Source: Anaerolineae bacterium (GTDB taxonomy: Bacteria; Chloroflexota; Anaerolineae; B4-G1). Taken from it: DNA of 6,820 nt. How positions within the stretch are numbered: the stretch's first letter is position 1; each line of letters begins with the position of its first letter. Positions 1 to 5,812 of the stretch are shown here, one piece after another. The stretch covers positions 1 to 6,820 of the forward strand of contig JADHWW010000203.1 in the NCBI GenBank assembly GCA_016783285.1, given 5' to 3'. The position numbers and the translations under genes were made by a program. Below the pieces are notes generated by a model, which was not told where the DNA came from, made no database searches, and was given only the letters and a program-made list of their open reading frames with translations.

Positions 1-1485
1 TTGATCAGTGAGTTTCGCAGGCAAGACACGGCAGCCGGGAAGGGAGTGTGCGGTCTTTGCGGTATGGTAGCAGAATCCTCAGCACCTCAGGACGAGGTCT
101 CGCTCGGCGAGTGGCTCACAGCGCAAGTAACCCGGCTTTCGTCCGGCGAAGAGGCAGCGGTGATCGACGCAGCTCTGGGAGTCATGATCCTAGCTTACAA
201 GAAGAGGGCTTATATTGTACCAGGACTCGTGGACGGACTACTGGCCATACTCACGGGGAGTGCTCACGCAGCTATGGCGGCGGCCTCGGCGCTTGCCTGG
301 CTGAACCACGAGACCATGGCGGATAACGCCTGGCGTCCATCGGCGGCGGAGCTGGAATGGATCATCTCCTTCATCGGCGATCCGGCCTCCGATACCGGGG
401 CGGTGCGCTTTCTGACCTGGATTACAGGTCGGGAGCGTGACGTGCGGGCGGTCGAGCCGCTGATCGCCAGGCTGGAGGACCAGGACAGCGCTGTGCGGCG
501 AGCGGCGGCGCTGGGCCAGATCGGGGACCCGGCGGTGGAGCCGCTGATCGCCAGACTGGATTACCAAGACAGCGCTGTGCGGCGAGCGGCGGCGGCGGCG
601 CTGGGCCAGATCGGCGACGCGCGGGCGGTGGAGCCGCTGATCGCCAGGCTGGAGGATCAAGACAGCAATCTGTGGCAAGCGGCGGCGGATGCGCTGGGCC
701 AGATCGGGGACGCGCGAGCGGTCGAGCCGCTGATCGCCAGGCTGGACCACCAAGACAGTGATGCGCGGCAAATGGCGGCGAGGGTGCTGGGCCAGATCGG
801 CGACGCGCGGGCAGTAGATCCGCTGATCGCCAAGCTGGATGACCAGGACAGCGAGATGCGGCGAGCGGCGGCGGATGCGCTGGGCCAGATCGGCGACGCG
901 CGGGCGGTGGAGCCGCTGATCGCCAGGCTGGAGGACCAGGACAGCGCTGTGCGGCGAGCGGTGGCGAGGGCGCTGGGCAAGGTCGGGGACGCGCGGGCGG
1001 TGGAGCCGCTGCTTGCCAGGCTGGAGGACCAAGACAGCAATCTGCGGCGAGCGGCGGCGGATGCGCTGGGCCAGATCGGGGACGCGCGGGCGGTGGAGCC
1101 GCTGCTTGCCAGGCTGGAGGATCAAGACAGCAATCTGCGGCAAGCGGCGGCGGATGCGCTGGGCCAGATCGGGGACGCGCGGGCGGTCGAGCCGCTGATC
1201 GTCAGGCTGGAGGACCAGGACAGCGCTGTGCGGCGAGCGGCGCTTGGGGCATTGTCGCGGACGTGCGAGGACGATACGGACCGCAGGCTGCTCTCCAGGG
1301 ATCTAGATGCCCTGGAACCATTTCTAGATCCCCAACAAGAGATTAGCGAGGAACACGTGCGCCAGGCCGCCAGGGGACTGGAGACGTCACTCGAGGAGGT
1401 ACGTCGTCGTTACGAGGCGCTTGCTCAGCAGTTCCCACTGAAGCTGGCCTGGCAGTCGCGTGCCGCGCAGCCCACGAATCCGTAG
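1..1485 (+). CDS. HEAT-like (PBS-lyase type) repeat protein, N-terminus uncertain
   Basis: The 494-residue protein is dominated by nine HEAT-like repeats (about residues 150-425) with the consensus AVEPLIARLEDQDS, a variable stretch, then AAADALGQIGDAR. This is the 31-residue two-helix unit of the COG1413/PBS-lyase HEAT class, which forms a solenoid used for protein binding. No enzymatic motif, signal peptide or membrane segment is seen. Residues 1-149 are also helical (for example ALGVMILAYKKRAYIVPGL) and may be degenerate HEAT units or the tail of another domain. Residues 426-494 are charged and partly coiled-coil-like (ETSLEEVRRRYEALAQQ). The start is unresolved: the frame is open to the left edge with TTG at position 1, and an in-frame ATG at 64 would give a 473-residue protein, preceded by a rather distant GGGAAGGGAG (38-47). 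The TAG stop is at 1483. The binding partner is unknown; a scaffold role is inferred from the fold only. Confidence 0.85.
   Translation: MISEFRRQDTAAGKGVCGLCGMVAESSAPQDEVSLGEWLTAQVTRLSSGEEAAVIDAALGVMILAYKKRAYIVPGLVDGLLAILTGSAHAAMAAASALAWLNHETMADNAWRPSAAELEWIISFIGDPASDTGAVRFLTWITGRERDVRAVEPLIARLEDQDSAVRRAAALGQIGDPAVEPLIARLDYQDSAVRRAAAAALGQIGDARAVEPLIARLEDQDSNLWQAAADALGQIGDARAVEPLIARLDHQDSDARQMAARVLGQIGDARAVDPLIAKLDDQDSEMRRAAADALGQIGDARAVEPLIARLEDQDSAVRRAVARALGKVGDARAVEPLLARLEDQDSNLRRAAADALGQIGDARAVEPLLARLEDQDSNLRQAAADALGQIGDARAVEPLIVRLEDQDSAVRRAALGALSRTCEDDTDRRLLSRDLDALEPFLDPQQEISEEHVRQAARGLETSLEEVRRRYEALAQQFPLKLAWQSRAAQPTNP
448..1275 (+). repeat. 93-bp in-frame tandem repeat, nine units
   Basis: Nine tandem units encode the HEAT-like repeats. 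They begin at 448, 532, 625, 718, 811, 904, 997, 1090 and 1183. Units 2-9 are exactly 93 bp. Unit 1 is 84 bp, so it lacks three codons. Units 7 and 8 (997-1182) are almost identical in DNA. The last unit keeps its first helix but decays after residue RRAALGAL. Differences between units cluster just after the QDS motif (AVRR, NLWQ, DARQ, EMRR, AVRR, NLRR, NLRQ, AVRR) and at the two residues before QDS-flanking Q (ED, DY, DH, DD). The high nucleotide identity implies recent duplication or gene conversion, and the locus is prone to copy-number change and mis-assembly. Confidence 0.95.
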
Positions 1486-1615
1486 CAGCAATCGTTCGCA
1501 GCGGTGCGGCTGAATGCTGGACGCTACTCGCTACTCCAGCCCAAGCCCAATATGGCCCTTCGGCAAGCCGATGTGATCTAATGGTCGAGGCGCAGGCGGG
1601 CCAGGCGGCAGAGTT

Positions 1616-1640
1616 GTGGGGCACCACGATTTGCCCCCAC
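1616..1640. promoter_or_regulatory. Inverted repeat overlapping the -35 box
   Basis: GTGGGGCA (1616-1623) and TGCCCCCAC (1632-1640) are complementary apart from one extra C, separated by eight bases. The right arm covers the -35 hexamer at 1631-1636. It could be an operator for a regulator of the downstream operon, or a weak hairpin ending the upstream HEAT-repeat transcript. There is no T-run after it, so a classical intrinsic terminator is not supported. Confidence 0.35.
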
Positions 1641-1659
1641 TCTCTCACCCTGGTATAAT
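1631..1659 (+). promoter_or_regulatory. Sigma70-type promoter with extended -10
   Basis: TTGCCC at 1631-1636 is separated by exactly 17 bases from a perfect TATAAT at 1654-1659. TGG directly precedes the -10 box and gives the extended -10 motif TGnTATAAT. Transcription would start near 1666, leaving a leader of about 22 bases before the ATG at 1688. In this GC-rich background such a match is unlikely by chance. It probably drives the three-gene operon at 1688-4952. Confidence 0.8.
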
Positions 1660-1673
1660 GCCTGCGTTTGAGC

Positions 1674-1679
1674 GAGGAG
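1674..1679 (+). promoter_or_regulatory. Shine-Dalgarno for the 1688 gene
   Basis: GAGGAG lies eight bases before the ATG at 1688. It sits just downstream of the expected transcription start and fixes the start codon of the membrane protein. Confidence 0.8.
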
Positions 1680-1687
1680 CGTGACGT

Positions 1688-2587
1688 ATGACGGAATGGA
1701 AGACGGACATAAGGTTAGGCATGAGCATCGGCATCATCCTGATTGTCACCATCGTCCTGGTGGACGTTGGCGTAATCAGCCTGGCCGCCATCCGGCCGCT
1801 TAGCATCGGGACGTTTATCACCGGGTTAGCCGTGCTGGTCAGCCTGGGCCTGTTAGGGTTGATTGGCTATTGGCTGTACGGATTGGCCCGCTCGAAGTAC
1901 CTCCTCGACCGCAACGCGCTGGTTATCCACTGGAGACCAACGGAGCAGATCGTCCCCACCGGGCAGATTGAGCGCGTGCTCACGGGCGATGAGATCAAGG
2001 GGCACATCCGGTTCTACGGCGGGAGATGGCCCGGCCACTGCGTCGGCTACGGTGAGGTTCCCGGTGCGGGGCCGGCCTTATTCCATGCCACCGCCCCGCC
2101 TCGACACCAAATCTATGTTGTCACCCCCAGTCTCACTTATGGCATCTCCCCCGCCGACCGCGAAGGCTTCCTTGAGTCACTCCAAAAACGGCTGCAGATG
2201 GGCCCTACCCAGATCATGGAACAGTCCTCAAAACGGCCGGGTTTTCTGAACTGGCCCATCTGGCAGGATTGGTTGGGACTGGCTTTGCTGGCGACCGGCT
2301 TCCTGGCGGTGCTGGCCTTGATTGGCCTGCTGTGCTTTGAGTTTCCCACACTGCCCCGGCTGGTGCCCCTCCACTTCGACGCCGTAGGCAACCCCGATCG
2401 GCTGGGACTCCGGGGGCAGATCTTCATCATTCCCCTCATCGGCCTGTTGGCGTTGCTGCTGAACGGTGTGTTGGGGTGGGTAGCGTACCGGTACGAACGG
2501 GTAGCGAGTTACCTGCTGTGGGGTGGCACAATCCTCATCCAGGTGCTGGTGTGGGCAGCAGCGCTTGGAATCCTGGGGCAGGTGTAA
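1688..2587 (+). CDS. Five-helix membrane protein with PH-like domain and DUF1648 module
   Basis: This 299-residue inner-membrane protein has two parts. Residues 13-33 and 43-66 form two membrane helices, followed by a soluble stretch (about 68-170, beginning YLLDRNALVIHW). That stretch has the beta-rich look of the bacterial PH-like domains found next to membrane helices. After a charged linker come three more helices (about 195-217, 244-266, 272-295). Between the third and fourth lies PLHFDAVGNPDRLG (227-240), which matches the HF..xGxPD signature of DUF1648, a module also found in SdpI-like membrane proteins. DUF1648 has no settled biochemical role, though SdpI-type relatives give immunity to a toxic peptide. 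The start is set by the good Shine-Dalgarno and promoter upstream. The gene ends seven bases before the next start, so it leads a co-transcribed group. Calling it SdpI-like immunity would be speculation; the domain call is moderately sure. Confidence 0.8.
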   Translation: MTEWKTDIRLGMSIGIILIVTIVLVDVGVISLAAIRPLSIGTFITGLAVLVSLGLLGLIGYWLYGLARSKYLLDRNALVIHWRPTEQIVPTGQIERVLTGDEIKGHIRFYGGRWPGHCVGYGEVPGAGPALFHATAPPRHQIYVVTPSLTYGISPADREGFLESLQKRLQMGPTQIMEQSSKRPGFLNWPIWQDWLGLALLATGFLAVLALIGLLCFEFPTLPRLVPLHFDAVGNPDRLGLRGQIFIIPLIGLLALLLNGVLGWVAYRYERVASYLLWGGTILIQVLVWAAALGILGQV

Positions 2588-2594
2588 ATACGTG

Positions 2595-3461
2595 ATGGGG
2601 CTGAACACTGGCCCACTCAACTTCCTTGAACTCGTCGGCGGCCTTGTTATTTCTCTGTTCATCGGCGTGATTGGATACACACGCGGCGCGCTGAGCGGCA
2701 GCGGCGTCGTGGGCGCACTCATCACCGGCACGCTCATCTTTGGGCTGGGAGGATGGGAGTGGGGTGCCCTGCTTGTCGCCTTCTTCGTCTCCTCCAGCGC
2801 GCTGTCCTTCTACCGCGCCCGAGACAAGCAGGGACTAGCGGAGAAGTTCGCCAAGGGGCACCGGCGTGACCTGGGCCAGGCACTGGCCAACGGGGGCTTG
2901 GCGGCCCTGCTGGCGGTGCTCTCTCGAATCCCCTCCCTCACCTTTCTGGTAGGCGGGGGTCAGGAAGGGATGTGGTTCATCGCCTGTGCCGGCGCGATGG
3001 CGGCCGTCAACGCCGACACCTGGGCCACCGAACTAGGCGTGCTGAGCCCACACCTCCCGCGCCTGATCACTACCGGCCAGCGAGTCGAGGTGGGCGCCTC
3101 GGGGGGCGTCACGTGGCTGGGGACCGCTGCATCGCTAGGGGGTGCGCTCTTCATCGGCTTGCTGGGCGGGTTAGGGTCGCTGGTTCTGCGCCAGGGCTGT
3201 GCCATTGCTGGTACATTGATGCTGGCGGCGACGGTAGGCGGGACAGCCGGGTCGTTGTTCGACAGCCTGCTGGGGGCCACCGTCCAGGCCATCTACTGGT
3301 GCGACACCTGTAAGAAAGAGACGGAGCGCAGGGTGCACCGCTGTGGCACGGAGACGCGGCTGCTGCGGGGCCACCGCTGGCTGGGGAACGATCTGGTGAA
3401 CTTCTTCGCCTCCGCCGTGGGTGCGCTCGTCGCAGCAGGGATCGGATGGGGGTTGCTATGA
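2595..3461 (+). CDS. DUF92 (TMEM19/VTE6-type) membrane protein, putative polyprenol-phosphate kinase
   Basis: This 288-residue polytopic membrane protein belongs to the DUF92 family. Visible family motifs are the loop RDLGQALANGG (91-101), NADTWATELGVLS (139-151), GASGGVTWLGT (167-177), GTAGSLFDSLLGA (216-228) and RWLGNDLVNF (261-270). A cysteine/histidine cluster C236, C239, H248, C250 in the cytosolic loop resembles a small metal-binding site and also occurs in other prokaryotic DUF92 members. The plant and cyanobacterial member VTE6 is a phytyl-phosphate kinase that makes the diphosphate for tocopherol synthesis. Substrates of most bacterial members are unknown, so a prenyl-alcohol-phosphate substrate here is inference. 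The ATG at 2595 is chosen because the N-terminal hydrophobic helix starts right after it. An in-frame ATG at 2523 would overlap the previous gene by 65 bases and add non-family residues. A modest AGGTG (2580-2584) precedes the start. Its stop overlaps the next gene's ATG as ATGA. Confidence 0.88.
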   Translation: MGLNTGPLNFLELVGGLVISLFIGVIGYTRGALSGSGVVGALITGTLIFGLGGWEWGALLVAFFVSSSALSFYRARDKQGLAEKFAKGHRRDLGQALANGGLAALLAVLSRIPSLTFLVGGGQEGMWFIACAGAMAAVNADTWATELGVLSPHLPRLITTGQRVEVGASGGVTWLGTAASLGGALFIGLLGGLGSLVLRQGCAIAGTLMLAATVGGTAGSLFDSLLGATVQAIYWCDTCKKETERRVHRCGTETRLLRGHRWLGNDLVNFFASAVGALVAAGIGWGLL

Positions 3462-4783
3462 GGAGACCTGATCGTCTCGTTGTCGTTGACGTGGACGGGC
3501 TGCGGCGCGATGTCTTCCGAGGGGCACTTGCGGCGGGCGACCTCCCGAACGTCGGGCGGATTGCCGGCGGGCGGGAGGGGGAGACGGCCTGTCACGTGGA
3601 CGCGCTCAGCACCGCTCCTTCCATCACCTTCGCCGCCCAGGCGAGCATCTTTACTGGGCAGCACCCCGACGTGCACGGAATCGCCGGCAACGAGAGTTTC
3701 GACCGGCTGGGTCGCATCTCCGACGGCCGTCCCCGCCACTTCGGCTTCGACGTCGGCTACACGCTGGCTGTGGACGACGCCGTGCGCGTCTTCACCGACG
3801 GCCTGGCCTCGCAGTTCCTCAGCAGTGAGGCCCCCACGCTCTACGAAACAGTCTCCACCCATGGCCTGATCTCCACCGTCGTCTACCACATGTACGCCCG
3901 TGGCGCCGAGGCCTGGCTGCCCCCCAACGTCGTCGAGATCGCCCGCTTCACCAAGGGGGAAGGGGTGTTGGGACTGGAGGCGGCCGAGTACGATGGCGGG
4001 ATGCTCGACCGCCTGATCAGACACCTGGATGCGGGGAACCGCCCCGACTTGCTCACCGCCTATCTTATGGGGCTCGACCACCATAGCCACGTCCACGGGC
4101 CAGCAAGCCAGCCCGCCTACTTGCGCGATGTGGTTGACCCACAGATCGGCCGGCTGCTGGACGCGCTGGAGAGGCACGGGATGCTGGACGGCACGCTTTT
4201 TGCGCTGGTGAGCGACCACGGCCAGATCGAGGTCGTGCCCGACGACCGCCACTCCATCCGGTTGGGCTTCCCCTTCGACCGGGAACTGGGCCACGTCTTC
4301 GAAGCCCTCGGGCTCGACGTGCACGACATCCCCGGCGAGGATCCCGCCTGCGACGCGGTGATGGGCCTCAACGGCGGCCTGGCTCACGTCTACCTCCAGC
4401 ACCGGGCCGGTCGCTGGGCCGACCCGCCGCGCTACGAGGAGGACATCCTGCCGGTGGCCGAAGCGTTCCGCCAGATGAACGAGAGCGGGAGGTACGAGGA
4501 GGAACTACAGGGCAGCCTGGAACTGATCCTGGTGCGGGACGCGGAGCGGGAGGGTTGGCGGGGGGAGTACCGCGTCTACCTGGGCGATGGGCGGACACAG
4601 TCCCTGGCTGGTCACCTGATAACCCACCCCGAACTGGACTACGCCGACGCGGCCAACCGCATCCGGCTGGCGGCGTCGGCGACGACGGGTGACCTGATCC
4701 TGGTGGCCAACGGGCGGGAGGGGTACTACTTCGGTGCGCCGACGAAGGGCGTGCATGGGGGGACTTCACCCAGGGGAGTCTGA
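3458..4783 (+). CDS. Alkaline-phosphatase-fold phosphodiesterase/phosphatase, C-terminus lost by frameshift
   Basis: This is a type I phosphodiesterase/nucleotide pyrophosphatase (PF01663) type enzyme, a two-metal phosphoryl hydrolase. Numbered from 3458, the putative catalytic set is complete: D13 in VVVDVDG, nucleophile T57 in PSITFAAQ followed by FTGQHPDVHGIAGN, D207 and H211 in GLDHHSHVHGP, D253 and H254 in SDHGQ, and H433 in GVHGG. The residue roles follow the family pattern. Three codons after H433 begins a non-family tail (TSPRGV) and a TGA, although the expected C-terminus continues in another frame (4764-4952). One extra G in the G6 run 4757-4762 accounts for this. The ATG at 3458 overlaps the DUF92 stop (ATGA), with GGGGG five bases upstream. 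The ATG at 3446, with AGGG five bases upstream, is an alternative giving four more residues. There is no signal peptide, so it appears cytoplasmic. The substrate is unknown; operon context hints at a phosphorylated lipid or nucleotide. Confidence 0.88.
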   Translation: MRRPDRLVVVDVDGLRRDVFRGALAAGDLPNVGRIAGGREGETACHVDALSTAPSITFAAQASIFTGQHPDVHGIAGNESFDRLGRISDGRPRHFGFDVGYTLAVDDAVRVFTDGLASQFLSSEAPTLYETVSTHGLISTVVYHMYARGAEAWLPPNVVEIARFTKGEGVLGLEAAEYDGGMLDRLIRHLDAGNRPDLLTAYLMGLDHHSHVHGPASQPAYLRDVVDPQIGRLLDALERHGMLDGTLFALVSDHGQIEVVPDDRHSIRLGFPFDRELGHVFEALGLDVHDIPGEDPACDAVMGLNGGLAHVYLQHRAGRWADPPRYEEDILPVAEAFRQMNESGRYEEELQGSLELILVRDAEREGWRGEYRVYLGDGRTQSLAGHLITHPELDYADAANRIRLAASATTGDLILVANGREGYYFGAPTKGVHGGTSPRGV

Positions 4784-4952
4784 GGCGGTGCTGACCTTCG
4801 CCTACCCCGGCGGCTCCCCCAATGAGATCGCGTGGCTGCGGGAGACGGTCACTGGCGCGGTCGCCGACCGCTGCGCGAACGAGGGTGGCCGGGAGCCCAG
4901 CGTGGCTGACATGGTGCCCGCCGCGCTAGCGCTGCTGGGGTTAAGCGGGTAG
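4764..4952 (+). pseudogene. Out-of-frame C-terminal 62 codons of the phosphodiesterase gene
   Basis: Read in the frame offset from the main gene, this segment encodes LHPGESEAVLTFAYPGG and onward to PSVADMVPAALALLGLSG before the TAG at 4950. Proteins of the alkaline-phosphatase superfamily normally follow the last metal-binding His-Gly with this kind of segment: a strand-rich stretch, then a closing motif like SVADMVPALLxLLG. The segment has no start signal of its own; the upstream GTG and ATG in this frame lie inside the phosphatase gene without a Shine-Dalgarno. Joining the frames at 4757-4762 by removing one G gives a single 497-residue protein. It is therefore the tail of the previous gene, not a separate gene. 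Confidence 0.8.
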
Positions 4953-4957
4953 CAGAG

Positions 4958-4980
4958 AGGCTCAGCCGCGCGCGGCGCCT
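4958..4980. terminator. GC-rich inverted repeat, possible terminator hairpin
   Basis: AGGC (4958-4961) pairs with GCCT (4977-4980) around the perfect 12-base palindrome GCCGCGCGCGGC (4965-4976), with a three-base bulge. It sits six bases after the last stop of the plus-strand operon and between the convergent gene groups. There is no T-tract on either side, so intrinsic termination is only a suggestion. Confidence 0.3.
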
Positions 4981-5059
4981 GGTGGCGGCAGTGAGTTGCA
5001 GGTGAGATTGGACTTGTAGATTGCCAAACCGGGGCTAATGATTACTTCCAGTAGAGAAA

Positions 5060-5812
5060 CTAGGATAAGAACCTATCCAAATCGTAATTACCGCTATTGA
5101 ACTCAATGAGCTTCACCCAATCTATCGCACCTGTATCATCGCAAAATCTATCAATGAATTCCCTTGTAAACCTGTTTACAACCCTTGTCTTTTCTTCGTA
5201 GAATGCATCATTATGCTCTTTTGCCCGATAACCTATAGGCTCAATGATGTCTGTATACAACTGCTTATTCTCGCTAACCAAGTACCAGAAATTCTGCCCA
5301 ACGACTTTCAAGTAGCCACGCAGATAACTTGTTCTTGTTTTCCCGTAACAGATTCCTAGAACTGGTTGGACATTAGCCCCGTGTCGTGACTGCTTAACTC
5401 TAGTAACAGCTTTTCGTAAATACTCGGCAAGTTTGCTCTGCTGAGAACTATTCCCCCAATTTGGCCCCGACTTGATTGAGACAATGTAGTAAATGTCGTT
5501 GTTCTCGAATTCTAGGTCAACTCCTGGTGCTGTCGATTTATGTCCATTGCAAGTTTTGCTTGCAACAAAGATGGCTAAGTCCTCCAAAAAGTCACCAAAC
5601 AGCTTCTCTTCAGATGATGAGAGACGGGCATCAAGTAAGCCAACTGTCAAGTTTCCAGCAGTGGTTATGTTCTTGGCTTTGAACAGATACGGGTTTTTCT
5701 TGAGCAAGTTATCGAGCTTCAACTCTTCCAACAGCACTATTCTTTTCCGATGAAAACCCTCGATATTCTCGTTAGCGTAGGCGCTCACTTGGTCGAGGCA
5801 TAACGGATTCAT
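5060..5812 (-). CDS. Putative Type II restriction endonuclease
   Basis: This 250-residue soluble protein is encoded directly after a DNA methyltransferase with an ATGA overlap, the usual arrangement for a cognate restriction enzyme. A PD-(D/E)xK-like core can be picked out: a helix with E68, E69 and E77 (SSSEEKLFGDFLEDLAIF), D99 in GVDLEF, and S112-I113-K114 in YIVSIKSGPNWGNSSQ. The usual acidic residue before xK is thus a serine, and an upstream helix glutamate may substitute, as in several variant nucleases. The strand-loop with IKSGPNWGNSSQ is what I associate with the PmeII-like family of Type II endonucleases, but that is from memory and unverified. The role would be cleaving DNA unmethylated at the partner's site; the recognition sequence cannot be deduced. 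The gene appears intact, ends at a TAG at 5062-5060, and has low GC like its partner. Confidence 0.75.
   Translation of the reverse strand: MNPLCLDQVSAYANENIEGFHRKRIVLLEELKLDNLLKKNPYLFKAKNITTAGNLTVGLLDARLSSSEEKLFGDFLEDLAIFVASKTCNGHKSTAPGVDLEFENNDIYYIVSIKSGPNWGNSSQQSKLAEYLRKAVTRVKQSRHGANVQPVLGICYGKTRTSYLRGYLKVVGQNFWYLVSENKQLYTDIIEPIGYRAKEHNDAFYEEKTRVVNRFTREFIDRFCDDTGAIDWVKLIEFNSGNYDLDRFLS

Noticed and set aside
238..1143. A 301-residue minus-strand open frame and a 127-residue one (657-1040) opposite the HEAT array
   Set aside because: They mirror the repetitive GC-rich coding strand. Stops are absent because the same 93-bp unit repeats, and the products are low-complexity arginine/proline- or serine/alanine-rich repeats with no known family.
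1522..1536. Short direct repeat CGCTACT twice in the intergenic region
   Set aside because: Two 7-base copies are too little to call a repeat element or binding site.
1581..1658. 25-codon frame starting ATG at 1581 in the intergenic region
   Set aside because: No Shine-Dalgarno precedes it and it runs through the promoter, ending in the -10 box.
2523..2594. Longer start for the DUF92 gene at ATG 2523
   Set aside because: It would overlap the preceding membrane-protein gene by 65 bases and add residues unlike the family. The ATG at 2595 begins right before the first hydrophobic helix.
3293..4402. A 369-residue minus-strand open frame opposite the phosphodiesterase
   Set aside because: It is antisense to a gene with clear catalytic motifs, spans the DUF92/phosphatase junction, and has no recognisable domain.
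4734..4952. Independent 72-residue small protein
   Set aside because: Its first residues (arginine-rich) are a frame artefact inside the phosphatase gene, and from 4764 on it matches the expected C-terminus of that enzyme. It is better read as a frameshifted tail.
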